In this document: piece by piece, positions 22,105-32,200 of the stretch
Layout: the number at the start of each line of letters is the position of its first letter
How positions within the stretch are numbered: position 1 is the first letter of the stretch
Source: Fusarium oxysporum f. sp. lycopersici 4287
Lineage: Eukaryota > Ascomycota > Sordariomycetes > Hypocreales > Nectriaceae
DNA length: 64,000 bases
NCBI RefSeq assembly: GCF_000149955.1
Contig: NC_030989.1
Coordinates: 4,352,402-4,416,401, forward strand
Direction of reading: 5' to 3'
The notes under the pieces: generated by a model
Seen by the model: the letters and a program-made list of their open reading frames with translations, nothing else
Told to the model about the DNA's origin: nothing
Databases searched by the model: none
Translations under genes and position numbers: made by a program

Positions 22105-23006
22105 ACGGATGTTTTGGAGATGATATAATACGATCTTGAAAGAAATATAAACGGAAAAGCATATGAATGAAAGAAATCAAGACTATTGAAAGACATTTCA
22201 TCTCGATGTTCAACATTTAACACTTTAAGCAAACTCTGTTTATCTGTTTATATTGACATCCCAACAATAGTGTATGTAAGACTGCAGACTTCAACAACAA
22301 AATCTTGACTCTGAATTGTCACTGATGCTTCGTACTTCACGATTTCAGCCATTTTACCCCTACAAGTGAAGCTCTCCAGCTCTCATCTTCTTTTGTCTAG
22401 TCTCACTACCGAATCATGTCCCGGATCAAAGGGTCGGAATTGTTAGTCTGGTATTCATCATGAACACCCCGTTGTAAACCGAGTTGCGAGTCGGATGTCT
22501 ACTATCAGGCCACCATCAATTCAGCTAAGAACATTTCTCTGACTGTTAATGAATCTATTCTGGCATTAGTTTTCGTTCAAACATGGAAAAAAGTCATATG
22601 ATGCCTTGGAAATTCGGTATATCGTTCGCCTAAGTTACCAATCTTGTTAGCCAAGCATCCCCGCATGACCAAAGAACCAATCGCCTCTCTTGGTCGCATC
22701 GGCTCGCGTGTCGGATCCTTCTCCAAACAAAATCTCAACTGACTCATGATGAACTACTACACCCCTGTCACTTCTTATTCCTCATGCGAAAGGAAAGAAA
22801 AACATGGTTGGAATGACCTCACCCTCGTCTTCTCCACACCCATCCCCGGATTATTATTCTGCTTTCCCCACGCCCCCCGGATTGACGATGGGATAAGCTA
22901 TATATCCGAGGGGACCTTCCTGCGGGGGATGAAGGATTTACATGCAACACAGCAGTTCTTCACTTCCATTTTCAGAAGGTTCATCAGAAGATAAACATTA
23001 GACAAT
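22105..23006. other. Intergenic, upstream of MFS transporter
   Basis: 902 bp holding the transporter promoter. A TGACTCA core lies at 22740-22746, three CreA-like sites lie at 22844-22927 and a TATA-like TATATAT at 22899-22905. Nothing gene-like. Confidence 0.6.
22844..22927. promoter_or_regulatory. Cluster of three CreA-like (SYGGRG) sites with a TATA-like box
   Basis: CCCCGG at 22844-22849 and 22875-22880 (both fit SYGGRG read on the minus strand) and GCGGGG at 22922-22927 lie 80 to 163 bp before the transporter ATG. TATATAT at 22899-22905 sits among them. This fits carbon-catabolite repression of a sugar-type permease; binding is inferred. Confidence 0.45.
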
Positions 23007-24986
23007 ATGGGTGGCTTTCGCGCTGTGGAAGATAGGCCTACGCCAAAGGAGGTGTACAATTGGCGACTGTACACTGAGGCTGCCGTTATTGCTACGGGAT
23101 CACTGCTGTAAGTTTACTCACCGAAACGTGATGTTACGATATTAACAAATCACAGGTTCGGTTATGATTCTGCTTTTATCGGCACTACCATTGCTCGCGG
23201 TAGCTTCAAGCGTGACTTCAACATCAAGCCAGAAGACTCGGCTGATATCTCGAGTAATATCACTGCCACTTTCCAAGCTGGCGCTTTCTTCGGTGCTATC
23301 ATTTGCTTTCTGAGTATGTTTTTAATCTCCTGGACCAGGGATGATTGCTGACAGATTTGAAGTTACTGAGAAGATTGGTCGCAAGTGGGCTCTTCAGGCC
23401 AACGTTGTTCTGTTCCTCATCGGTGCTATTCTCATGACTGCTGCCACTCACCAACTGTCCTATATCTGTAAGTCACTCTTCAATTCATCTCAGTACTCTA
23501 TCTAACATCCTCAGACGCCGGCCGCGCTCTCACCGGTATCGCATGCGGTGCCATCACCGCCACAGTCCCCAGCTACATCGCCGAGCTCTCCATCGTCTCC
23601 ATTCGCGGTATCCTAACCGGTCTCTTCGAAGTAACATACCAAACCGGTTCTCTGATCGGCTTCTGGATCAACTATGGCATCAACCAGAACATGAACCCTT
23701 CTTCCGCTGCAGCATGGCGAGTCCCCATGGCTGTTCAGATCGCCCCCGCCGCTATCCTCTTCATTGGTGGATTCTTCCTGCATGAGAGTCCGTTGTGGTT
23801 GATGCGCAAGAATCGTGAGGAGGATGCTACCAAGGCGCTTGAGAGTCTGCGGCAGATTCCTCGTGATCATAAGTGTAAGTTTTGTTGGCCCAGGATGAGA
23901 ATTTGGTGCTAATGGTGGGCTAGATCTTCAGGAGGATCTTGATATGATTCGAAAGCGTCTTGCGGATGAAGCCCTCGTTGCTAGCAGGTTTGGTACCGGA
24001 CCTTGGGCTCTTTTCCGAGGCGCTGTATCTGAACTTACCCGCAAGGGAATGCGAAACCGTGTTCTGCTTGTTTTCTGCTCTTTTGCTCTTCAGAACATGT
24101 CTGGTGCTGCTGGTAAGTTGACCACTGCATTTCTACACAAGACACTGCTAACCATCGACAGCTATCAACTATTACTCACCCACTCTTTTCGGTTCTCTCG
24201 GCATCAGCGATGTTGCCCTGTACACTGGTATCTATGGTCTTGTCAAGGGTATGTTCAACAGTCCCCCGATACTAAGCTCTTACTGACTCTTTGTAGCTGT
24301 TGCATCTATGATCTTCTACGGTGCTCTCATCGACATGTGGGGCCGACGTAACCCTACCATCATCTCATCCGCCATGTGCTCTGTCTGTCTCTGGATCGTT
24401 GGAGCTTATGTCAAGATTGGACACCCCGCTACTATCATTGCTGAGGGCAAGGAGCTTTCTCCTTCGACTGCCGCTGGTGGTAAGGCTGCTACCGCTATGA
24501 TCATGATCTACTCTGTCTTGTAAGCTTTTCCATGCCCACGACGCGGATGACAGTATTCTGACTTTTTTATAGCTGGTCTTTTGGTCTCAACGGTATCCCC
24601 TGGATTGTCTCAGCTGAGATCTTCCCTGGTGCTCTCCGAACCTTGACAGGTACATACGCAGCCTGTGTTCAATGGTAAGACTCATTTACGCATATCCCAA
24701 GTACACAGTAGCTAACAACTACAGGCTCACTCAATTCGCCATCACCAAGGCTCTGCCTTACATCTTCAAGTCCTTCGGCTACGGAACATGGTTCTTCTTC
24801 GCATGCTGGATGATCACCGCCACCATCTGGGCCTTCTTCTTCCTCCCCGAGACAAAGGGCAAGACCCTCGAAGAGATGGACGTCATGTTTGGCTACGTTC
24901 ACGATCGCGCTCCAAGCGAGCAGGACGATATGGTCAAGGCTGGTGCAAGATCCTCTGTGACTGAGCACAAGGAGGAAACTGTTTAA
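23007..24986 (+). CDS. MFS sugar/quinate-type transporter (SP family)
   Basis: Nine exons: 23007-23107, 23156-23313, 23363-23467, 23515-23874, 23924-24112, 24162-24248, 24297-24519, 24573-24674 and 24725-24986, giving 528 aa in one frame. Twelve-helix sugar-porter signatures: EDRPTPKEVYNWRLY start and FGYDSAFIGTT (both close to quinate permeases), EKIGRKWAL, AGRALTGIACG, HESPLWLMRKNREE, INYYSPTLF, DMWGRRNP, and FFLPETKGKTLEEMDVMFG. Plasma-membrane proton symport of a sugar or cyclic carboxylic acid is expected. Intron density is high compared with its neighbours. It ends 37 bp from the broken Thr-rich gene, which points the other way. Quinate, galacturonate or a hexose cannot be told apart here. 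Confidence 0.92.
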
Positions 24987-25023
24987 ATAGGGGTTACCTA
25001 AGTATACACACTCTACTCGAAAT

Positions 25024-26216
25024 CTAAACCAGAGGGATATCTCCCCCATTGGCAATAAATCCACAAGGACCGTTACTAATCGTCGTTCCCCTCCTCACAT
25101 CTGGTGAAGTGATGAATGATGAATTGAAGTTGTCGTTGGAATTGCAGGAGTTCGCAATTACCAATTCGCAGCCTCCTGGGAAGTTGGACCAGATGCAGTT
25201 ACGAGTTTGATGGCATGCTACACAGCATTCGTAAGCATTCCGTGCTGGAATTCCAACTTGGATCTGATTTCTTGAACCACCGTAGTTGATTTGCCAGATG
25301 AAATGTCCTCCGTTCGCTTAATTGATGAGGTTATTCGCTTGACATGCAGCATATGTCGTTGCAGTAGCGAGAGTTGTGGTCGCAAAGAATGTCGTATTCC
25401 AATCGATAGGCCTAGTGGTCCAAGTCCAAGTCGAGGTAGTCGTCTCAGTAATCAAATTTTCCACAGTGGCCTGCACAGTCGTACTCTCAGTCCGCGTACT
25501 GATAATTGTAGTAGTAACAGTCGCAGTAGCAGTGTTCACAGTTACGTTCCGAGTCACAGTTATAGTAGGTAGCGGCGTGCGACATCTAACCCGGGTAACG
25601 GTTTGGGCGGTCAGAGTGAAAATAGTAGTGTTGCAGACAACAGCTTGGATATCTGGCCAGCATCTCTTTTCCAGGGCCGGTTAAGCCGTTGGTACCAACT
25701 TGTCATCGCCACGTTTGTTACGGCGTCGAGGGACGTAGCCTGGTTCAGAGGCGATGGGGACGAAGCCTGCTGTAGCAGGAATAGTAGATGTGTGTCGAAT
25801 GGTAGCTGTCAATGTCACGGTACTTGTTAACGTGACAGTAGTAGTAGCTTCTTCCGTGTCGGTGGAGGTGACTACACGGGGTCAGAATCATAGTCTTCTT
25901 CCGGGGCTTTTGGCTCACCATCAGTCGTGACAGTAGACGTCTCGGTGACCCGCAGAGCAGAGACCACAGTTGAGTTGACAGTTTGAGTTCCAGTTGTGGT
26001 TGAGGTGCTATTGAAGGCAAAGACTGTCGCTGTAGGACAGACGGTTACGATGCGGGTTAGTGTTAACTGAATGGTATTCGTTATCGTAGTGGGAGGTGTA
26101 CGCGAAGCAGTAGGAAAGGCGCCGCATCCTCGCGAAGTCACACATGTTCCTGTAGTAAATACATTTTGGGCGATAGCCACGCCGATCAAGGTGTAAATTA
26201 GTAGTAGGAGGTACAT
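25024..26216 (-). pseudogene. Broken gene for a secreted Thr-rich protein with C-terminal Cys-rich (PAN/apple-like) domain
   Basis: The ATG at 26216 begins a clear signal peptide (MYLLLLIYTLIGVAIAQ), then Thr/Ser/Val-rich sequence with TTT..TVT-type repeats. A good 47-nt intron at 25872-25918 (donor GTGAGC, branch TCTGACC, acceptor GTGTAG) keeps one reading frame to a stop at 25024-25026, about 381 codons. That frame is interrupted by TAA at 25681-25683 and at 25318-25320. Both lie inside protein-like sequence: after the first comes a dibasic site (LEKR), and the second falls within YAACQANNLIN..ANGG, which resembles fungal secreted proteins whose C-terminus carries a Cys-rich PAN-like domain (later ECCVAC, NCIW, GGCEL). 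Both TAA codons could derive from CAA by a C-to-T change. No intron I could draw removes them cleanly. Sequencing error remains possible. Confidence 0.65.
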
Positions 26217-27225
26217 CTTGATGATATTATGTTCAGGCTGGGATGATTGTGTTTTCAAGAGACAGGGAGAAAGTGGGCGATCTAAGAATGTTATAAGGAC
26301 AGTCCCTCCGATATTGATCTCCCGTCGATTCATCGTTTTCATTCCATGTCTTCGAGTCATACAGAGAAGTGATGATGCATAAACGTCCATTATGGCGCCT
26401 TGATTTGCAAAATGAGGCCCGAGGCTTCGGTGATAAAGTCAATCACTATACAAATAATCTTGTCCGCCTAGCGGCCTATTCTTTCTATTGCCCGAAGTTA
26501 TATATACAGATATGTTCAGCTTGTGGAACCTCAGGTTTCGACAAACTTATAAACCTTTGAGAAGGTTAAGCATAAATGTCATAGGGTTATCCATTTGGAA
26601 AGAAAATAAAACATGCTTGCAGTTGAATTCGCAACCGCCATGTGAAGCGCCACTCTACACAAACAAGCCATATATACCATGAAAAATATTCCAATTGGAC
26701 TATCAACTGCTTTTGGATTATTTACACTTCACGGCATGAAAGGTTATTAGCACAGAGAAAGGGCAGCGTGCATAGTCCAGAGCTACGTGGTCATGACGAA
26801 TGATGTATCTCAAGCACTGCCAGCAGTGATGGACAATGAATCTATGTCTACGTCAGAAGAACAAAAAAAAGCATTTCTTTGTTATGGCGGCGTTTCCGTA
26901 CCTGTTTTGGGTATCTTCGACCTCAGCACAGGTAAATCGTTGGAACCCCTGCCAAGAGAACAAAGAACAAAGAAGCGGCTCATTGCTGAAACAGGGATCT
27001 GAACTCTTACAATTAAAGCTGTTAGTTGGGTGTTTGTTTCATTTTTCAGGAACAGTCTAAAGAAAGAAACTGTGGCGTTGTTGAGGGTGAGGATATTGAA
27101 GAACTTATGAACAGAAGCACTCATATAAAGATGTATAATAATCACTTCAACGTTCTTGTTCAAATAGCATATACAACAAGAAATAAAGAATATCATATCA
27201 TATCTGAAGCTCGGTTTCTTGCAAA
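26217..27225. other. Intergenic, AT-rich
   Basis: About 1 kb upstream of the broken gene and of the 188-codon frame. Noticeably AT-rich (about 26440-26760 and 27060-27220). Only short frames; no repeat family recognised. Confidence 0.5.
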
Positions 27226-27792
27226 ATGGAACGATCTACGTACAATTATTCTTCAGTTCCGCAATACCAATATCAGCAACCTCAACACACAATGCAGACT
27301 GTCAACCCAACTTTGTTGACTCAACAAGCACCCTACGCTCCCTCATACACTGGTAGACCTTCAAACCCTATCACTGCATCCAGTTACAATAGACAAGCTC
27401 AAAACAACACACCTTCACCATCGCCATACTCAAGTATGGGGCGACAAGAAACATGGATGGGAAGCGTGGGCTTCACGGATCGCTTCACTAGAGACAGTAT
27501 GGGTTATGGTCGAGCAACACCAGACGTAGCCTTAACTTATGAGTCTGAACCTTTGGAACCTCTTTTTGGAAGAGCGCAGCCTTTGCCGCAACTACCTCCT
27601 CCAGATATTCAGCAACCCACTGCGCGCTCAAGACAGAGACACAGAGGAGACAAGACGTGGTCTCGCAAGCAACTACATTCAGGATATATTGAAGTGCCCA
27701 GAAATGTCATTCACAACGGAAAGGAGAATATAGTCACCAAGACGGTGTATTTCAACCGAAGCTATGGAGGGTATTGGCACAGTCGACCATAG
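27226..27792 (+). CDS. Hypothetical Gln/Pro/Tyr-rich protein, 188 aa
   Basis: Single open frame with ATG in a fair context (AAAATGG). The first 60 residues are Gln/Pro/Tyr/Thr-rich and probably disordered (YQYQQPQHTMQTVNP); the C-terminal third is basic with a compact block VPRNVIHNGKENIVTKTVYF and ends SYGGYWHSRP. No domain recognised, no signal peptide and no intron. It is convergent with the sugar transporter gene, whose stop lies 85 bp away. It could be a lineage-specific protein or a chance frame; low complexity makes the call uncertain. Confidence 0.4.
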   Translation: MERSTYNYSSVPQYQYQQPQHTMQTVNPTLLTQQAPYAPSYTGRPSNPITASSYNRQAQNNTPSPSPYSSMGRQETWMGSVGFTDRFTRDSMGYGRATPDVALTYESEPLEPLFGRAQPLPQLPPPDIQQPTARSRQRHRGDKTWSRKQLHSGYIEVPRNVIHNGKENIVTKTVYFNRSYGGYWHSRP

Positions 27793-27877
27793 ATGGCATT
27801 CAGGGATTCTTCAAAGGAGTTGTATTCATGACCGACATATAGACAACAATCGGGTATAGATCTCATAGACACATAAT

Positions 27878-29570
27878 TCATAACTCATCCCAGCGATTCG
27901 CTGTCTTTTCGTGTCCCTGTACCTCAACGAGGTTGACTTGGTGATCTCTCTGGGCTTCAACGAACGGCTGCTTCTTCCAATGTCGTGCAGGGATACCATC
28001 ACGAAAGAAGCCGTTTATCTCCTCCATACTGCGGCCTGTAACTTCGCCGACGCAGAAGTATACGTAAGTCAACGTGACGAAGCATAAGCCTGTATATACG
28101 AAGCCTGTCTTGGGACCGAGGTTGGCGGAGTAGTAGAGGTATGGTAGGGTGAAGACGGTAGCCCAGACCGTGACCCAGAAAGAAGCGACTGCGACTGCGT
28201 AGATTTTGTTTCGGTTTCTTCCAACGGCCATTTCGGAAGCCTAAGTCAAGAGTGTCAGAAAGACAACAAGTGAAATGGCGAAACACTTACAATAGTCCAG
28301 CCAAGGGGACCCCAAGCAAAATTAAAGGCTACAATCTCAATAATCACAAAACTGATAATCACTTTCCCTACAGTTTCACTTGGAGTTCCACCTGGAATAC
28401 CCAAGCATCCTACCACAAAGATAGACACTGTCATAACGCCCGTGGTGATCAGCAAAAGAGGTCGTCGTGGGATCTTGTTGGCCAGCAACACCGCCGCAAG
28501 GACGACAAAGACCTGAATGATGAATACAATAAGTGTCATTAGAAACGGGTCTTTGAGTCCAATTGCTTTGGAGAAGATGGTGCCGAAGTAGTAAAACCAT
28601 TGGATTCCGTTGATCTGCTGGGCGATCAGGGCACCGGCACTGTAGATCACTTTGCGACGTTCAATCGGATCTGTGATTAGTTGAATCCACGCACTTTCGA
28701 TTTCACTAGAACTTTCTTTTTCGAGATCTTCTTCGATATTTTGCATCACGGGTTTGGCGTCGTAGTGCTTGTCTTCATGGTGAAGTAAGCGGAGAGAACG
28801 CATCGCTTTGTCATGACGACCACGACGGAGCAACCAACGCGGCGATTCTGGAAGCCATGTAATTCCGAAAAATAGAATCAATGGGAAGATAAGCTGAAAT
28901 CCAATTGGAAATCGATATGCAAAGCTCGTGTCGTTGTGAATAACACTCCTGTTGATACCAGCAGCGATGATCTGTGAGATAGACAAAACAAGCTGCCAGC
29001 ACATAAGAAGGGGACTTCTCAAAGACTCCGGCGCTATTTCCTACAAGTAATCACACGATCAATAAGAACACTCTCACATAATCAATCGGAGACTTTAGAA
29101 GACCTACTCCCATGTACAAAGGCGAAGTTACCGAAAAGGTTCCCACCCCAAACCCGGATACGGCTCTACCGGCGGTGATAAGAGCACGACTCGAAGTCGT
29201 AGAGAGCTGCATTACAACACCAACGACCACAGCAACGGAGCCGGTGAAGAGCGAGCCCTTTCGGCCGAATAGATCGTTTAACGGTGCTGCTAACAACGAT
29301 CCCACTAACTCGCCCACATTGATCATGCTCGTCATGACAGCTAGATTCTGGGGAGAGATGTGGAATTCGCCATCATCACCCCGCGTTCCAAAGTCGCGAA
29401 CAAAGACATCTTGACAGTCAGCTATATGAGGATACTTCTACACTGAAAGACATACCGAGAGTCGAAACTCCGGTAAAGTATACGCCCTCGTAGCCGTACA
29501 GACAAGCCCCGAGGGCAGCGAAGCCGCAGCACAGCCAGACGTAGGGATACTTGACGATGCTTTTCGGCAT
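27878..29570 (-). CDS. MFS sugar transporter (SP family) of the GH32 unit
   Basis: Four exons (29456-29570, 29108-29409, 28291-29040, 27878-28240) give 509 aa. Signatures: MPKSIVKYPYVWLCCGFAALG then LYGYEGVYFTGV in helix 1, LNDLFGRKGSL, AGRAVSGFGVG, YMGEIAPESLRSPLLMCW, LPESPRWLLRRGRHDKA, QQINGIQWFYYFG and the end block GEVTGRSMEEINGFF. The tail DGIPARHWKK resembles the conserved tail of fungal di- and oligosaccharide permeases of the maltose/sucrose type, so import of a short saccharide is a fair guess. It diverges from the GH32 hydrolase gene across 975 bp. The substrate is inferred from that neighbour. Confidence 0.9.
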
Positions 29571-30545
29571 GGTTCTTTTCTCTCCGCGGACGGATGGCCG
29601 CGCGTTAGGTTACAGGGCTGAAAGGGAGGGGGGAGGGAGGTTTGACCCTTTCCTTTTCTTCAACGGTAACGGCTTCTGGGTCTAGCTCTGTTTTGGAATA
29701 AGATATGGTATGGGGAAGAAGTTATCGGTGATACCGTGCAAGTGGATACGATGATATTAAAACAGTTGATGGATCATGGAAGTTCAGCTGCGAGCTCCAG
29801 TTAACGTTACAGCAATGACAAGGCTCAGGATACAGGGCCAAGCCTCAGAGTGAGGAGTGGTATCACGAGTTGCTCACCCACGCACTCAGTAACTTCCCAT
29901 CTTCAAGCCCCCTTTTCTCTCCTCAACAGCCCCATTGCTTCTGGAACCTCGCTCCGAGCTCGCTTAGAAGGAGCTTCTCCCAAGTGCCCCAAACGATTGG
30001 GCTCAGATGGAAACCCAAGCTAACCCGTCAAAAGTCAGGATCATCGAAATAAAGTTTCACCCGAGTCATGAAGCTTTACCTCTTGAGGAAGCGCCGCGCC
30101 ATCTTGATGCCGGGGCTTTTCTCAAAAGGGACCATTTGGGAAACGTGGGTGCGAAAAAAACAGGAGCACGGTTGCATTATGTGATTATCATTCTTTTTTT
30201 AAACCAACAGATTCATTCCATCTCACTCTTTGTTCACTTCCCACTTCCTTGCGAGGAAGACGCCTGGACCATCAGGTCCGTCGATGGAGTCTTGAAGAAA
30301 AAGCTTCGACCATTCGGCTACTGTAGTGTAGGTAGTTGAGCTATCACTCCCTAACCCAAGGTATCATTGGATTGAGAACGCCAAGAAAGGTTGTCTCCGA
30401 AATGGATATAATTAGACGTTGCTTCACTTTATTTCGTTCGCAGTCAACTAACAGACAGCTTCAACCTGGATGACCACCACCACCACCACCATCACCACCA
30501 AATACAGCACAGTACTCTGCTTCACACTCTCTCAACACCACGATT
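29571..30545. promoter_or_regulatory. Shared promoter of the MFS transporter and GH32 hydrolase
   Basis: 975 bp between divergent ATGs. It contains a CGGT-N3-ACCG palindrome (29726-29736), CGG direct repeats near 29588-29605 and 29683-29693, and an ACC-repeat stretch just before the GH32 ATG (about 30472-30500). These are fitting targets for a Zn2Cys6 factor such as the one encoded at 32201-34396. No gene supported. Confidence 0.5.
29726..29736. promoter_or_regulatory. Candidate Zn2Cys6 site, CGGT-N3-ACCG
   Basis: Perfect inverted repeat with 4-bp arms, equal to CGG-N5-CCG, the layout bound by many fungal binuclear zinc cluster dimers. It lies 156 bp upstream of the transporter start and about 810 bp upstream of the GH32 start. 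Binding is inferred. Confidence 0.35.
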
Positions 30546-32153
30546 ATGCGATCAATACTCCCTGTTCCAACTCCACCACCCGAATCATGTCCCTACTCTC
30601 GCGAATCAAACTACCAAGCTTCCGCCGATGTCATTCCTCTACTCATTGATGATACATACCACGTCTTTCACCTCAGCACCCCGCCAGCCACAAAGCACCA
30701 CCCAGAGCGTCTAAGAGCAACATGGTCGCGACTCCGATCAACAAATCTTATCGAATGGGAGCGTGATCCAGAGCCTGTCTTGTCACCTGGTGAGTCAAGC
30801 TCTGATCCAGATGCCGATGGTGCTTGGACTGGGTGCACGGTGCTTGACTTGGACCAAAACATGAACATCTTTTACACGGGGTATAATTTGTCGCAAAATG
30901 GTCGACAGACGATACTTCGTGCCAAAGCAAAAGATCTTCATGGTGCGAGGTTTGAGAAAGACGCAACACCAGTCACAATTCATCCCCAAGGACTCGATAA
31001 GTATGAGGACATTGACTTTCGAGATCCCTTTGTCTTTTATAACCGCGCCGAAGGTCGATATTGGATGCTTGTAGCTACTCGACTGGCCAATGGCCCGTAT
31101 TGGAGTCGCGGATGCATCGCATTGTTAACATCCCCGGATCTCGACGCCTGGACCGTTGCGCCTGAACCTCTATACGCCCCCAACGACGTCTTCTGTCCCG
31201 AATGTCCAGAGATCTTCACACTGCCCAACGGAAAGTGGTATCTTGTGTACTCGCGCTTCCACGCTCCGAATGCAGGAACAGTATATCGCATCGCTGACAC
31301 ACCATACGGACCATTCCGCGTGCCAAGGGATGGATCTCATGGCCGACTCGACGGGCGCCGTTGGTACGCAGCCAAGTCATGCCCTAAAGCGGGAGATCCC
31401 GACAAGAGAATCACCTTTGGTTGGATTGGAGACTACGCGGACGATGAGAAGAAGTGGCTTTGGGGAGGTGATCTTGGTGTCACTAGAGTTATGTGGGCGG
31501 ACACAAACGCCTGCCTGCGCATTGATGCTTCTCAAGAGTTTCGAAGTTACATATGGCGATGCTCCAAGCCTGTTTCGCCTAGCAATGCTGCTCCAAGCTT
31601 ATATCTCTGCTCCCTCGGCACAACAGCGACTCATTTCCCTGAGCTGGGCTCTGCGGAGTGGAAGAAGGATCTCATGGTAGACTTCAAAGTCGCAGCTTGT
31701 GATGCCCATACTTTTGGCGTCATGCTTCAGACCGACAGCTCAGGTAAAGGTCATCGTCTCCAGTTTAACTCGCAGGGAAACGGCTTCTTCTCCGTCGCCC
31801 TCATGACCGACTTTCCACCCCTCGACGATTTCTGGGCAGATCAGTACCGTATTTATATCCCCCGACCTGTCGACGGTCCCGAATTAGTACGACACGATAA
31901 CGTCAGTCTCGTCGATGGAGTCTTCCTCTTTTTGAGGGGTCAGCTCGTCGAGGTATTCTGCGGAGGACGAGCGCTGAGTTTCCGACTACCTATACCGCCC
32001 AACTGGGCAAGCGGCGAGCGTGACGGTGTGCGCAGATTGGGATGGTTTGTGGAAGATGGTATGGTTGATTTAGTTGATATTAATATGCGGCATTCGAGGG
32101 GTCGCAAGGACAGCTCAGTTGAGTCTGACAATGGCCTCGAAGATGCTGACTAA
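30546..32153 (+). CDS. Intracellular GH32 beta-fructosidase-like hydrolase
   Basis: 535 aa, single exon, no signal peptide (MRSILPVPTPPPES). GH32/clan-J five-bladed propeller: ASADVIPLLIDDTYHVFHL (Asp28 takes the nucleophile place of the usual WMNDPN motif), FRDPFVF with Asp150 of the RDP triad, and FCPECPEIF with Glu209 as acid/base of the EC motif. A C-terminal beta-sandwich follows (about residues 360-515) with VDFKVAAC, HRLQFNS and VEVFCGG. The lack of WMNDPNG places it in the less-studied GH32 branch rather than with classical secreted invertases or inulinases. Its neighbours, a sugar permease and a regulator, suggest cytosolic cleavage of an imported fructoside. Substrate, including whether it is a fructoside, is inferred. 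Confidence 0.85.
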   Translation: MRSILPVPTPPPESCPYSRESNYQASADVIPLLIDDTYHVFHLSTPPATKHHPERLRATWSRLRSTNLIEWERDPEPVLSPGESSSDPDADGAWTGCTVLDLDQNMNIFYTGYNLSQNGRQTILRAKAKDLHGARFEKDATPVTIHPQGLDKYEDIDFRDPFVFYNRAEGRYWMLVATRLANGPYWSRGCIALLTSPDLDAWTVAPEPLYAPNDVFCPECPEIFTLPNGKWYLVYSRFHAPNAGTVYRIADTPYGPFRVPRDGSHGRLDGRRWYAAKSCPKAGDPDKRITFGWIGDYADDEKKWLWGGDLGVTRVMWADTNACLRIDASQEFRSYIWRCSKPVSPSNAAPSLYLCSLGTTATHFPELGSAEWKKDLMVDFKVAACDAHTFGVMLQTDSSGKGHRLQFNSQGNGFFSVALMTDFPPLDDFWADQYRIYIPRPVDGPELVRHDNVSLVDGVFLFLRGQLVEVFCGGRALSFRLPIPPNWASGERDGVRRLGWFVEDGMVDLVDINMRHSRGRKDSSVESDNGLEDAD

Positions 32154-32200
32154 TTTCTCCTATTAACCTTTCCGCCGCATTCCTCCCATTCGCGGCCCCT

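Noticed and set aside
25872..25918. Frameshift in the Thr-rich gene
   Set aside because: Explained by a normal 47-nt intron with good donor, branch and acceptor, so only the two TAA codons count as damage.
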